A stretch of DNA of 64,000 nt from Streptomyces chartreusis NRRL 3882 (GCF_900236475.1 NZ_LT963352.1:5316001-5380000), one strand, 5' to 3'; positions 7,184 through 16,751 are shown, counted from the first letter of the stretch. Notes: generated by a model not told the origin, from the letters alone. Numbers and translations are program-made.

Positions 7184-8797
7184 TCAGCGATTCCTGCGCA
7201 CCGCGCCTGCCAGGATCCAGCTCTCCACCGCCTCGTACTCGTGGCGTTGTTCCTCCGACTTGCGGCGGCCCGAGGCCAGCGTGCCCAGCCAGCCGCAGGC
7301 GAAGCCCAGGGGGATGGAGAGCAGGCCCGTGGTGGTGAACGGGAACCAGTTGAAGTCGGCGTCGGGGAAGGCGGAGACGGGCGAGCCGGAGACCAGGTTG
7401 GTGCCCGGCATCAGCAGCAGGACCGCCAGCGAGCCGCCGATGAGGGTGCTGAGCAGGCCCGTCCGGGTGTAGCGGCGCCAGAAGAGGCTGTAGACCAGTG
7501 CGGGCGCGATGGCCGAGGCGCCCAGGCAGAAGGACAGCGTCACCAGGGGTTGCAGGCTGCGATGCTGGACGAGCGTGGCCAGCAGGATCGCCGGGATGCC
7601 CACCGCCAGCGCCGAGAGGCGGGCCAGCGCCATCTCGCGGCGCGGTGACATCTCCCGCACCCGGGCCGCGAACACGTCGTGCGCGAGGGAGTTGGCGCAG
7701 GCGAGGATCATCCCGGCGACCGAGGCGAGCAGCGTGAGGAAGACCGCTGTGGTGACGGTCGTGAACAGGAACGTCTCCGCCGTCGACACGTCGGAGCCGA
7801 ACGCCGCCTGGGAGCCCAGCAGATAGGCCGTGTTGCCCTGCGGGTCCACCTGCGCGATCAGCGCCCGCCCGACCAGCGCCGTCGCGCCGAACCCGACGAC
7901 CGTGATGACGAGCACGAACAGTGCCACGCCCGACACCGCCCAGGACATCGACCTCCGCACCTGCCGGGCACTGGAGGCCGTGTACATGCGCATGGTGACG
8001 TGCGGCAGTACGCCGCCCCCGAGGACGACCGTCAGTTGCGCGGTGATCATGTCCAGGTCGGGGCTGGGGCCGCTCGCGAACTGGAGCCCCGAGGACAGGA
8101 ACGCCGAGCCCACACCGCTCTTGGCGGCGGCCGCGTTGAACAGGGCCCCCGGATCCCAGTCGAACCGGTGCAGGATCAGCACCGCCACCACCGTGCCCGA
8201 GCCGAGCAGCATCACGATCTTCAGGATCTGGATGAGGGCGGTGCCCTTCATCCCGCCGATCGCCGCGTAACTGATCATCAGCGCGCCCACGCCGATGATG
8301 CAGCCCGTCTGCAACGACTCCCCGGAGAAGCCGAGGATGAACGCCATCAGCTGCCCGGTCCCCGCCAACTGCACCAGCATCAGCGGCAGCAGCGCCGCCA
8401 GGGTCACCGCACAGGCCGCGATACGGACACCGCGTCCCGGCATACGGCGGGCCAACGCGTCACCCATGGTGAACCGGCCCGCGTTGCGCAGCGGTTCGGC
8501 GAGCAGGAACATCAGCAGCATCAGGGACAGCGCCGTACTGAGGGCCAGGACGGTCCCGTCGTAGCCGAACAGGGCGATCACACCGCCCGTGCCGAGGACG
8601 GTCGCGGCGGAGATGTAGTCCCCGGCGATCGCCAGGCCGTTGCGCATGGGGGACAGGGAGCTGTAGCCGGTGTAGAACTCGTCGAGGTCGTCCCGGTCCG
8701 GGCCCGTCATCACGCACAGCAGCAGCGTGATCGTGGCCACCGATGTGAAGCCCACGAGCGACATCGCCTGGGCGTTGCCGCTGAACTCTGTGGTCAC
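7184..8797 (-). CDS. Sodium:solute symporter (SSS family, ActP-like)
   Basis: A 537-residue polytopic membrane protein with about 13 hydrophobic segments. Hallmarks of the cation/acetate branch of the SSS family are visible: FYTGYSSLSPMRNGLAIAGDYISAAT in the first loops, the ISYAAIGGMKGTALIQILK segment, and LPHVTMRMYTASSARQVRRS. Acetate or another short monocarboxylate imported with Na+ is the likely cargo, but the substrate cannot be read from sequence. Its GTG start (8797) overlaps the DUF485 stop by 4 bp, the standard two-gene arrangement for this transporter class. The 289 bp beyond its stop (6895-7183) hold no recognisable gene. Confidence 0.9.
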   Translation of the reverse strand: MTTEFSGNAQAMSLVGFTSVATITLLLCVMTGPDRDDLDEFYTGYSSLSPMRNGLAIAGDYISAATVLGTGGVIALFGYDGTVLALSTALSLMLLMFLLAEPLRNAGRFTMGDALARRMPGRGVRIAACAVTLAALLPLMLVQLAGTGQLMAFILGFSGESLQTGCIIGVGALMISYAAIGGMKGTALIQILKIVMLLGSGTVVAVLILHRFDWDPGALFNAAAAKSGVGSAFLSSGLQFASGPSPDLDMITAQLTVVLGGGVLPHVTMRMYTASSARQVRRSMSWAVSGVALFVLVITVVGFGATALVGRALIAQVDPQGNTAYLLGSQAAFGSDVSTAETFLFTTVTTAVFLTLLASVAGMILACANSLAHDVFAARVREMSPRREMALARLSALAVGIPAILLATLVQHRSLQPLVTLSFCLGASAIAPALVYSLFWRRYTRTGLLSTLIGGSLAVLLLMPGTNLVSGSPVSAFPDADFNWFPFTTTGLLSIPLGFACGWLGTLASGRRKSEEQRHEYEAVESWILAGAVRRNR

Positions 8798-9240
8798 CGT
8801 GTTCCCTCCCGCCTGGCGTCCAGTTCGGCCTGCTTGCGTATCCGGTCCGCGATCGGGTCGACGCGGCGGCGGGCCGTCTGCTCGTACAGGACGATCGCCA
8901 GCCAGGTCACGGGGACCTGGACGAGCGCGAGCAGCAGACCGGTGGGCAGGCCGTCGGTGACCGTGCTCGTCATGAACGACGGTGCGAACGCCGACAGGAC
9001 CAGGAACAGGACGAAGTAGCCGAGCGCCGTGAGCGTGGCCACGCGCCGCTGCCAGCGGTAGGCGCTGCGCAGCAGCCGCAGGTCGCTGTGGTGCCCGAGC
9101 GCGGTGTGGCGCTGAGGGCGCCGCCCGGCCGGTTCGGGCGGCTCGGGCGGCTGCTGCGGCAGCCAGGGGTAGGCGTCGTAGGAGGGGGAGGAATCCGGCG
9201 GTCGATACGGGTAGGACGGTGGCGGCGGGTCGTAGGACAT
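8794..9240 (-). CDS. DUF485 small membrane protein
   Basis: A 148-residue protein. The start is ATG 9240, preceded by CAAGGAGC; an upstream in-frame start at 9309 lacks a ribosome site. After a Pro/Tyr-rich N-terminus (MSYDPPPPSYPYRPPD) comes LRSAYRWQRRVATLTALGYF and two membrane spans (about 78-98 and 108-130), the DUF485 pattern. The closing segment, VDPIADRIRKQAELDARREG, is amphipathic. DUF485 proteins are nearly always encoded just upstream of an acetate-type symporter and are presumed accessory subunits, as here with a 4-bp overlap. The Pro/Tyr extension is longer than in short family members. Confidence 0.88.
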   Translation of the reverse strand: MSYDPPPPSYPYRPPDSSPSYDAYPWLPQQPPEPPEPAGRRPQRHTALGHHSDLRLLRSAYRWQRRVATLTALGYFVLFLVLSAFAPSFMTSTVTDGLPTGLLLALVQVPVTWLAIVLYEQTARRRVDPIADRIRKQAELDARREGTR

Positions 9241-9438
9241 CCCGTTGCTCCTTGCGCGGGTTGGATCCGGTGCGGCGGACCGCAGGGAGTTGGGGGGCGA
9301 GCCACGCACGTTACTTCGCGGTACCGGGTGTACGCGAGGGTTTCGCCAAACTGATCGGTCGGTACGCGCTTACTACGCTGACCTCGGGTGTTACCCGCAT
9401 TAACCCGGATTTCGGGCGGGTCGGTGGACGGCGCGTCG

Positions 9439-9927
9439 TCACAGGTGGCGGCGTTCGAAGCGGACTCCGGGGCGGCCGCCCACGGTGGTGTCCTCGACGC
9501 GGGTGAAGCCGTTGCGGGCCAGGACGGTCATGGAGGCCAGGTTGTCCAGGGTGGTCCGCGCGGTGAGGGACGTCAGCCCGTAGTCGGAGGCGGCCAGACG
9601 GCACACCTGCGCGACGGCCGCCGTCGCCACGCCCCGGCCCGCGGCCCGTTCGCCTATCCGGTAGCCGAGTTCGGCGCAGCCGTCCGCCAGGTCGAGCAGG
9701 TTCACCCGGCCGACCAGGTTCCCCGCCTCGTCCAGGACGACATGGAAGCGGCACACGCCCGCGTGCTGCTCGGCGAGGAGCGCCCGCAGGTTTTCGGCGA
9801 ACCCCTCCGCGGTGAAGTAGGCGTCCCCGCGGTCCGGCACCGTGCGCGCGAAGTACGCCCGGTTCTCCCGCTCGAAGACCATCAGGGCGTCCGCGTGATC
9901 GGCCCGGAGCCGTTCCAAGGTCAGCAT
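9439..9927 (-). CDS. GNAT family N-acetyltransferase (RimJ/RimL type)
   Basis: A 162-residue protein beginning MLTLERLRADHADAL at ATG 9927. The acetyl-CoA motif is clear: LVGRVNLLDL, then ELGYRIGERAAGRGVATAAV (R/A-x-x-G-x-G/A), then LTARTTLDNLASMTVLARNGF, typical of RimJ/RimL acetyltransferases. The substrate is unknown. No good Shine-Dalgarno precedes the start. It is 20 bp downstream of the DHA2 exporter on the same strand and is probably co-transcribed, so it may modify the same compound the pump exports. That link is inference from position. Confidence 0.85.
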   Translation of the reverse strand: MLTLERLRADHADALMVFERENRAYFARTVPDRGDAYFTAEGFAENLRALLAEQHAGVCRFHVVLDEAGNLVGRVNLLDLADGCAELGYRIGERAAGRGVATAAVAQVCRLAASDYGLTSLTARTTLDNLASMTVLARNGFTRVEDTTVGGRPGVRFERRHL

Positions 9928-9947
9928 GGGCGGGAGGATACGTACGG

Positions 9948-11441
9948 TCAGTCCCCGAGCACCGGGAATTTCCGGGGCGCGAGGAAGAGCAGCACCAGGA
10001 ACGCCAGTGCCGCCGCGCAGGACGCGCCCAGGTAGACCGCGTGCACCGCGTCGGAGATCGCCCGCCGGGTCGCCTCCGGCGCGATGCCCGAGTCGAGGGC
10101 CCGGGTCACCGAGTCGAGGTCGCCCGCACCGCCGAGCCGGGCGGCCAGCACCCCGTTGGCGACCGCGCCGAAGACCGCCGCGCCGATCGTCTGGCCGGTC
10201 TGGCGGCAGAACAGCACGGACGCGGTGGTCGTGCCGCGCTCCGCCCATCCCACCGTCGACTGCACACCGACGATCAGCGGCAACTGGAACAGTCCCAGCG
10301 CGGCGCCGAGCAGCAGCATCAGCAGGGTCGGCTGCCAGGCCTGTCCCGGGTACGGCAGGAACGGGAACGCGAACAGGATCAGCGCGGCCGCTCCGATGCC
10401 CAGCATCGCGGTGTTGCGGAAGCCGATCCTGCGGTACACGTGCTGGCTCAGCGCCGCCGACACGGGCCAGCTCAACGTCCATACCGAGAGCACGAATCCG
10501 GCGGCCACGGGCGCGAGGCCCAGCACCGACTGGGCGTACGTGGGCAGGAACACCGTCGGCGCCACCATCAGCAGGCCCAGCGCGCCCAGGGCCAGATTGA
10601 CCGCGGCGATCGTACGGCGCCGCCACACCCAGCCCGGGATGATCGGCTCCGCGGCCCGGCGCTCCACCACCACCACGACAGCGACCAGGGCAAGTCCCGT
10701 ACCGAACAGGGCGAGTGAGGGCGCCGACAGCCACGGCCACGCCACCCCGCCCTGCACCAGGGCCGTGAGCAGCACGCCGCCGCAGGCGAACACCGCGAGG
10801 GCGCCGGCCCAGTCCACGCGCGCGTGCGTGCCCGTTTCGCGCTCCGGCTCGTGGAGGTGACGGACGATCAGCCACAGCGCGACCGCGCCGATCGGCAGAT
10901 TCACCAGGAAGATCCAGCGCCAGTCCGCGTAGGCGGCGAGCACACCGCCGAGACCCGGGCCTGCGACCGCCGAGACCGCCCACACCGTGGACAGCTTCGA
11001 CTGGATCTTGGGACGGTCCTTCAGCGGGTAGAGGTCGGCGGCGAGCGTCTGCACGGTGCCCTGGAGCGCGCCGCCGCCCAGCCCCTGCACGATGCGAAAG
11101 GCGATGAGCGCCCCCATGTTCCAGGCCAGCGCGCACAGCAGGGAGCCGACGAGGAACACCACCGAGCCCGCGACGAGGACCGGTTTGCGGCCGAAGGTGT
11201 CGGAGAGCTTGCCGTAGACGGGCAGGGTGACGGTCACGGCCAGCAGGTAGCCGGAGAACAGCCAGGAGAAGACGGAGAAACCGCCGAGGTCCCCGACGAT
11301 CTGCGGGACGGCGGTCGAGACGATGGTGGCGTCGAGCGCCGCCAGCGCCATGGAGAGCATCAGGGCGGCTACGACGGCACCTCTCCGGCCGGTCGTGGCG
11401 GGACGTGCGGTCTCACGTGCCGCGGAACTGGTGCCGCCCAC
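9948..11441 (-). CDS. MFS exporter, DHA2 (EmrB/QacA) family
   Basis: A 497-residue membrane protein with about 14 hydrophobic segments. DHA2 motifs are present: LDATIVSTAVPQIVGDL in TM1, GKLSDTFGRKPVLVAG (motif A), IVQGLGGGALQG in TM4, and motif C in TM5 (AVSAVAGPGLGGVL). GTG 11441 is preceded by GGGGAGGAA. DHA2 pumps expel drugs or toxic metabolites by proton antiport; the substrate is unknown. It is divergent from the ABC operon at 11826 and shares a 384-bp promoter region with it. Confidence 0.9.
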   Translation of the reverse strand: MGGTSSAARETARPATTGRRGAVVAALMLSMALAALDATIVSTAVPQIVGDLGGFSVFSWLFSGYLLAVTVTLPVYGKLSDTFGRKPVLVAGSVVFLVGSLLCALAWNMGALIAFRIVQGLGGGALQGTVQTLAADLYPLKDRPKIQSKLSTVWAVSAVAGPGLGGVLAAYADWRWIFLVNLPIGAVALWLIVRHLHEPERETGTHARVDWAGALAVFACGGVLLTALVQGGVAWPWLSAPSLALFGTGLALVAVVVVVERRAAEPIIPGWVWRRRTIAAVNLALGALGLLMVAPTVFLPTYAQSVLGLAPVAAGFVLSVWTLSWPVSAALSQHVYRRIGFRNTAMLGIGAAALILFAFPFLPYPGQAWQPTLLMLLLGAALGLFQLPLIVGVQSTVGWAERGTTTASVLFCRQTGQTIGAAVFGAVANGVLAARLGGAGDLDSVTRALDSGIAPEATRRAISDAVHAVYLGASCAAALAFLVLLFLAPRKFPVLGD

Positions 11442-11825
11442 CCGGGTTCCTCCCCCTGCTGTCTGCCTGCCCCTTGCACCTACCTGCCGTCCGACAGCTT
11501 CCCACTTGACCCTGACGTCGCGGGAGGGTGGAGCCTGGCTGGGCCGAGGGGTGGAACCAACCCTGAGGTGCCCTCCACCCTTCGGTGGACTGCCCCTAGG
11601 GGTACCTCCGTACTACGACCTGGGGAGGGTTCGTACCGGCGGAGGACGAGACGCCCATGTGCCGGTCCTTAACCTGGCTTTACGCCGCCGGGGGGCGGTT
11701 TTGCACACCAGCGGGGGTGGGGTTTTCCCCAGGAAAAGACTGCGCTGAACACCAGGGCGCGGGACCCCTCCCCGCCGCGAGACTGAGGCACGTCACCATC
11801 TGCTGACCGACATAGGAGACATACC
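11442..11825. promoter_or_regulatory. Divergent promoter region, DHA2 exporter / ABC operon
   Basis: No gene is visible in this 384-bp region. It contains a perfect palindrome CCCCTAGGGG (11593-11602), a nearby CCCTGAGG (about 11561), and a hairpin-like CCACCCTTCGGTGG. TTGACC (11506-11511) is followed by an ACCCT-N11-AGGGT dyad that weakly recalls a MerR-type site. TAGGAGA at about 11813 is the ribosome site for the GTG at 11826. The dyads suggest at least one dedicated regulator, which is not encoded next door. Confidence 0.45.
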
Positions 11826-12614
11826 GTGACATCGGCTGTGACCATTCCCAGGCACGGGGGTACTGGAGGGCGTACGGCCGTTGCCGCGCGGGCGCGGCAG
11901 GTCGTGAAGGCGTACGGGACCGGTGAGACCCGCGTCGTCGCCCTCGACCACGTCGACGTGGACATCGCACGCGGCCAGTTCACCGCGATCATGGGCCCCT
12001 CGGGGTCCGGCAAGTCCACGCTCATGCACTGCCTGGCCGGGCTCGACACCGTCACCGGCGGGCAGATCTACCTCGACGAGACCGAGATCACCGGCCTGAA
12101 GGACAAGAAGCTCACGCAACTGCGCCGGGACCGGATCGGGTTCATCTTCCAGGCGTTCAACCTGCTGCCGACGCTCAACGCCATAGAGAACATCACGCTG
12201 CCCATGGACATCGCGGGCCGCAAGCCGGACAAGCAGTGGCTGGCGCGGGTCGTGGAGACCGTCGGGCTCGCCGACCGGCTCAGGCACCGGCCCACCCAGC
12301 TCTCCGGCGGACAGCAGCAGCGCGTCGCCGTGGCGCGGGCGCTGGCGGCCCGGCCCGAGATCATCTTCGGGGACGAGCCGACCGGAAACCTCGACTCGCG
12401 CGCCGGCGCCGAGGTCCTCGGCTTCCTGCGCCGCTCGGTCGACGAGCTGGGCCAGACCATCGTGATGGTCACCCACGACCCGGTCGCCGCGTCGTACGCG
12501 GACCGGGTGCTGTACCTCGCCGACGGCCGCATCGTCGACGAGATGCACAAGCCGACCGCGGAGGCCGTCCTCGACCGCATGAAGGACTTCGACGCCCGGG
12601 GGCGCACGTCATGA
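11826..12614 (+). CDS. ABC transporter ATP-binding protein (MacB/LolD type)
   Basis: A 262-residue nucleotide-binding subunit. Walker A is GPSGSGKST (about residues 60-68), the signature LSGGQQQR, Walker B IIFGDEPTGNLDS, and the switch histidine VMVTHD. The NLLPTLNAIENITLP segment and GEPTGNLDS-type Walker B place it in the MacB/LolD/FtsE branch, which drives mechanotransmission by FtsX-type permeases rather than classical import. The 26-residue N-terminal extension before VKAYGTGE is typical of actinobacterial members. GTG 11826 follows TAGGAGA. It overlaps the permease by ATGA. The cargo is unknown; antimicrobial-peptide defence or lipid/lipoprotein handling are common roles. Confidence 0.93.
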   Translation: MTSAVTIPRHGGTGGRTAVAARARQVVKAYGTGETRVVALDHVDVDIARGQFTAIMGPSGSGKSTLMHCLAGLDTVTGGQIYLDETEITGLKDKKLTQLRRDRIGFIFQAFNLLPTLNAIENITLPMDIAGRKPDKQWLARVVETVGLADRLRHRPTQLSGGQQQRVAVARALAARPEIIFGDEPTGNLDSRAGAEVLGFLRRSVDELGQTIVMVTHDPVAASYADRVLYLADGRIVDEMHKPTAEAVLDRMKDFDARGRTS

Positions 12615-15190
12615 CCGTCATGAAGACCTCCCTGCGCAACTTCCTCGCGCACAAGGGACGCATGGCGCTCTCCGCGATCGCCGTCCTGCTGTCGGTGGCC
12701 TTCGTCTGCGGGACGCTCGTCTTCACGGACACCATGTCCACGACGTTCGACAAGCTCTTCGCGGCCACGTCCTCGGACGTGACGGTGAGTGCCAAGAGCG
12801 CCTCCGACACCGGTGAGACGACCGCCGACAACGGCAAGCCGCCGGTCATGCCGGCCGCCGTGCTGGGCGAGGTGCGCAAGGCGCAGGGCGTGAAGTCCGC
12901 CGAGGGCACGGTCTTCTCCACCTCGGTGACCGTCGTCGACGCCGACAAGGACAACCTGTCACCCTCCAGCGGCGCCCCGACCATCGTCGGCAGCTGGAAC
13001 GGCAACGACGCCCGCACCATGAAGATCACCTCCGGTGCGGCGCCCAAGGGCCCCGACCAGATCATGGTCGACGCCGACACCGCTGACAAGCACGACCTGA
13101 AGCTCGGTGACGAGATCGGCGTGATCAGCGCGGTCGGCACCCACGAAGCGAAGATCTCCGGCATCGCCGACTTCACGGTCACCAACCCCGGCGCGGCGAT
13201 CTTCTACCTCGACACGAAGACCGCCCAGCAGACCCTGGTCGGCGAGACCGGCGTCTACACCAACGTCAACGTCACCGCGGCCGCCGGTGTCAGCGACGCG
13301 CAGCTGAAGAAGAACGTCTCGGCCGAGCTGGGCGCCGACTTCCAGGTGAAGACCGCCAAGGAGACCGCCGACGCCAACCAGAAGGACGTCGAGGGCTTCA
13401 TGAACGTCATGAAGTACGCGATGCTCGGCTTCGCCGGGATCGCCTTCCTCGTCGGCATCTTCCTGATCATCAACACCTTCTCCATGCTGGTCGCCCAGCG
13501 CACCCGCGAGATCGGCCTGATGCGGGCGATCGGCTCCTCCCGCAAGCAGGTCAACCGCTCCGTGCTGGCCGAGGCGCTGCTGCTCGGCTTCGTCGGATCG
13601 GTGCTGGGCGTGGGCGCGGGCGTCGGCCTCGCGGTCGGCCTGATGAAGCTCATGGGCCAGATGGGCATGGAGCTGTCCACCGACGACCTGACGGTGGCCT
13701 GGACGACCCCGGTGGTCGGCCTCGTCCTCGGCGTGGTCGTCACCGTCCTGGCCGCCTACCTGCCCGCCCGGCGCGCCGGCAAGATCTCCCCGATGGCCGC
13801 ACTGCGCGACGCGGGAGCCCCCGCGGACGCCCGGGCCGGCTGGATCCGCGGCGTGATCGGCACGGTCCTCACCGGCGCCGGCGGTGCCGCCCTGTACCTG
13901 ACGGCGCAGGCCGACAAGGCCACCGAGGGCTCGCTGTGGCTCGGCCTCGGCGTGGTGCTGTCGCTGATCGGCTTCGTCGTCATCGGCCCGCTGCTCGCCG
14001 GCGGTGTGGTCCGCGTCCTCGGCGCCGTCCTGCTGCGGATGTTCGGCCCCGTCGGCCGCATGGCCGAGCGCAACGCCCTGCGCAACCCGCGCCGCACCGG
14101 CGCGACGGGCGCCGCGCTGATGATCGGCCTCGCCCTGGTGGCGTGCCTGTCCGTGGTCGGCTCCTCCATGGTGGCGTCCGCCACCGACCAGCTCGACAAG
14201 ACCGTCGGCACGGACTTCATCGTCCAGTCCGACAGCGGCCAGCTGATCACCCCGCAGGCAGTCAAGGCCGCGAAGTCGGCGCCCGACGTGGAGCGGGTCA
14301 CCGAGTACAAGTGGACCAAGGCCGACTTCACCACCCCCGACGGCAAGACGCTCAAGGACACGGCGATCACGGCGGCCGACCCGTCGTACGCGACCGACCT
14401 GCGCACCGAGACGGTCGCCGGCAAGCTGCCCGACGCCTACAAGCCCGACTCGATGTCCGTGCACGAGAAGTTCGCCGAGGACCACGGCATCAGCCTCGGG
14501 TCCAAGATCAAGGTCGCCTTCCAGGACGGCTCCGCTGCCGACCTGACGGTCCGGGCGATCACCAGCAGTGACGTCGTGATCGACGCGGGCGCGATGTACA
14601 CGTCCATCTCGACGATGGCCAAGTACGTCCCGGCCGACAAGATGCCGCTGGACTCGCTGCTCTTCGCCAGTGCCAAGGAGGGGCAGCAGGATGCCGCCTA
14701 CGCGTCCTTGAAGTCGGCGCTGCACGACTACCCGCAGTACACCGTGCGCGACCAGACCGACTACAAGGAGGCCCTGAAGGACCAGATAGGCCAGCTGCTC
14801 AACATGATCTACGGCCTGCTGGCCCTGGCGATCATCGTCGCCATCCTGGGCGTGGTGAACACCCTGGCCCTGTCGGTGGTGGAGCGCACCAGGGAGATCG
14901 GCCTGATGCGGGCGATCGGCCTCTCCCGCCGTCAGCTGCGCCGCATGATCCGCATGGAGTCGGTCGTCATCGCCCTCTTCGGTGCCCTCCTGGGCCTCGG
15001 ACTGGGCATGGGCTGGGGCGCCACCGCACAGCAGCTCCTCGCCCTGGAGGGCCTGGGAGTGCTGGAGATCCCCTGGCCGACGATCATCGGCGTCTTCATC
15101 GGCTCGGCGTTCGTGGGGCTCTTCGCGGCACTCGTCCCGGCGTTCCGGGCGGGCCGGATGAACGTCCTGAACGCGATCGCGACCGAGTAG
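12611..15190 (+). CDS. FtsX-family ABC transporter permease (MacB-like, two FtsX repeats)
   Basis: An 859-residue protein starting ATG 12611 within the ATPase stop. The architecture is one N-terminal TM, a large extracytoplasmic domain (about 45-250), three TMs with the motif VAQRTREIGLMRAIGSSRKQV (FtsX repeat 1), a linker, a further TM region, a second outside domain (about 540-720), and the repeat-2 helices with VVERTREIGLMRAIGLSRRQL. This eight-to-ten-TM double-FtsX form is the usual actinobacterial partner of MacB-type ATPases. The RTREIGLMRAIG helices are the coupling segments for the ATPase. The substrate is unknown. A perfect terminator hairpin follows 37 bp after the stop. Confidence 0.92.
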   Translation: MTVMKTSLRNFLAHKGRMALSAIAVLLSVAFVCGTLVFTDTMSTTFDKLFAATSSDVTVSAKSASDTGETTADNGKPPVMPAAVLGEVRKAQGVKSAEGTVFSTSVTVVDADKDNLSPSSGAPTIVGSWNGNDARTMKITSGAAPKGPDQIMVDADTADKHDLKLGDEIGVISAVGTHEAKISGIADFTVTNPGAAIFYLDTKTAQQTLVGETGVYTNVNVTAAAGVSDAQLKKNVSAELGADFQVKTAKETADANQKDVEGFMNVMKYAMLGFAGIAFLVGIFLIINTFSMLVAQRTREIGLMRAIGSSRKQVNRSVLAEALLLGFVGSVLGVGAGVGLAVGLMKLMGQMGMELSTDDLTVAWTTPVVGLVLGVVVTVLAAYLPARRAGKISPMAALRDAGAPADARAGWIRGVIGTVLTGAGGAALYLTAQADKATEGSLWLGLGVVLSLIGFVVIGPLLAGGVVRVLGAVLLRMFGPVGRMAERNALRNPRRTGATGAALMIGLALVACLSVVGSSMVASATDQLDKTVGTDFIVQSDSGQLITPQAVKAAKSAPDVERVTEYKWTKADFTTPDGKTLKDTAITAADPSYATDLRTETVAGKLPDAYKPDSMSVHEKFAEDHGISLGSKIKVAFQDGSAADLTVRAITSSDVVIDAGAMYTSISTMAKYVPADKMPLDSLLFASAKEGQQDAAYASLKSALHDYPQYTVRDQTDYKEALKDQIGQLLNMIYGLLALAIIVAILGVVNTLALSVVERTREIGLMRAIGLSRRQLRRMIRMESVVIALFGALLGLGLGMGWGATAQQLLALEGLGVLEIPWPTIIGVFIGSAFVGLFAALVPAFRAGRMNVLNAIATE

Positions 15191-15227
15191 CCCGCCAAGG
15201 CCACCGCACACGGGGGTTGCGGAGGAC

Positions 15228-15265
15228 GGGCCCGCCCCGGAGGTTTCCGCCTCCGGGGCGGGCCC
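15228..15265. terminator. Strong bidirectional hairpin terminator
   Basis: A perfect 16-bp G+C stem (15228-15243 with 15250-15265) has a 6-nt loop TTTCCG and no T-tract. It lies between the convergent ABC permease and DUF2079 genes, so it probably serves both. Confidence 0.85.
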
Positions 15266-15317
15266 GGCGTGGTGCGCGGCGGGTGCCCGGCACGGCCCCG
15301 GAAGCAGCTCGCCGGTG

Positions 15318-16751
15318 TCAGCCGGCCGTCCGCCGCTGAAGGACCACGTATCCGTTGGCCTTGCCCGCGACGGCGTACTCGGCGCCGGGGTGCAGCCGCC
15401 GGGCGTAGCCCACGGGGTCGCGGTACCTGCCGTCGATGTTCTCCAGGGCGATGTACTGCGGAACGACGCCCTGGGTGCCGCCGAGCCAGAGGACACGGCA
15501 GCGCGAGGTCAGGCGGCTGACCGGGCCGACGTTGGCCTCGACGGTGGCGCCGTCGGGGATCCGCGCCAGGAGCCGTTCGACGCCGGACACCGCCGCGGGC
15601 TCGCGGTAGACCTCGGCCTCCGTGAGCTGCGCCAGCGGCAGCGAGGTGGTCAGCGCCAGGGCCGCCGCGGCGACGGCGGCCGGCAGCTGGGCGGCGTACG
15701 AGCTCAGCCACGGGCGCGGGCTGCGGCGCGCGGTCGTGAGGGCGTCGGCGAGGGCGAGGAAGACCACCGGCATCAGGACCGCGCTGTAGTGCCAGTCGGT
15801 GCCCCAGTAGTGCTCGTCCCCGGACAGGAAGCGCCAGCCGAGCGTCGGCAGGGCCACCAGCAGCAGCGGGGAACGCAGGGCGAGCAGTCCGCTGGTGGGG
15901 ATCAGCAGCCAGGCGAGGGTGCGGAGCTTGGTGCCGAGGCCGTCGACGGGGCTGCCCGGCTCGCTGACCTTGTTCCAGTAGTCGTAGGTCCCGGACGCGT
16001 TGAACGACGGGATGACCACGGTGAGGACGAGCAGCGTGGCCGCAAGGCCGAACACCGCGACAGCGAGCGCGTACGGAACCGTCCGGGGCGACGAGCCGCG
16101 CGCCCGCCAGGCGACGACGAGGGCGATCGCGGCCAGGGTCAGCCCCAGGTCCTCCTTCACCAGCACCAGGGGAAGCGCCCAGCACAGGGCCGCGCGCCGG
16201 CGGTCCGCGAGCAGGGCCTCCAGGGAGAAGGCGATCAGCGGGACGGCGAAGCAGATCTCGTGGAAGTCGAAGTCGACGGCCCGCTGGACGCCCCAGGACA
16301 GTCCGTAGGCGAGGCCGAGCGCGAGGGAGCGACGGCGGCCGAGCAGCCGGGCGGCGGCGCGGGTGACCGGTACGGCGGACAGGGCGAAGAGCGCGGCCTG
16401 CGCGAGAAGCAGCGTGACCGGCGAGGGGAACAGCCGGTACACCGGCGCGAGGAGGGCCGTCACCGGGCTGAAGTGGTCACCCAGGATGTCGAACCCCGGC
16501 CCCTTGAGGTCGGACACCGGCGCCCGCAGATGCGCGTACGCCCGCACGACCTGCTCGAAGATGCCCAGGTCCCAGGAGCGGGTCGTCATGTGCCGGTAAC
16601 GGCCGACGGAGACGACCGCGTAGGCGGCGCAGAGGGCGGCGGCGAGCACCCACGGGTCCCACCGCCCGCGGTCCGGGCGCCGGTCGCCGCGGGGCAGGGC
16701 GACCGGCGCCGGTATGCGGGCTGCTGGAGCCCGGAGGGTGGGAGCAGGCAT
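15318..16751 (-). CDS. DUF2079 polytopic membrane protein
   Basis: A 477-residue protein. I prefer ATG 16751 (MPAPTLRAP), preceded by AAGG, over ATG 16799, which has no ribosome site. Family features are WDLGIFEQVVRAYAHLRAP, GDHFSPVTALLAPVYRLFP, VDFDFHEICFAVPLIAFSLEAL, and a cytoplasmic or wall-side C-terminus. About 10 hydrophobic segments are visible. DUF2079 resembles GT-C fold integral glycosyltransferases (Asp/Glu in the first outside loop, DxG), so transfer of a sugar from a lipid carrier is plausible but unproven. It is monocistronic and convergent with the ABC operon. Confidence 0.85.
   Translation of the reverse strand: MPAPTLRAPAARIPAPVALPRGDRRPDRGRWDPWVLAAALCAAYAVVSVGRYRHMTTRSWDLGIFEQVVRAYAHLRAPVSDLKGPGFDILGDHFSPVTALLAPVYRLFPSPVTLLLAQAALFALSAVPVTRAAARLLGRRRSLALGLAYGLSWGVQRAVDFDFHEICFAVPLIAFSLEALLADRRRAALCWALPLVLVKEDLGLTLAAIALVVAWRARGSSPRTVPYALAVAVFGLAATLLVLTVVIPSFNASGTYDYWNKVSEPGSPVDGLGTKLRTLAWLLIPTSGLLALRSPLLLVALPTLGWRFLSGDEHYWGTDWHYSAVLMPVVFLALADALTTARRSPRPWLSSYAAQLPAAVAAAALALTTSLPLAQLTEAEVYREPAAVSGVERLLARIPDGATVEANVGPVSRLTSRCRVLWLGGTQGVVPQYIALENIDGRYRDPVGYARRLHPGAEYAVAGKANGYVVLQRRTAG

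Noticed and set aside
9439..11136. A 565-residue acetyltransferase fusion
   Set aside because: Only the last 162 residues look like a protein; the rest overlaps the DHA2 exporter in another frame.
11506..11529. A MerR operator in the DHA2/ABC intergenic region
   Set aside because: TTGACC with ACCCT-N11-AGGGT is only a loose match, with no neighbouring merR gene; kept as a remark only.
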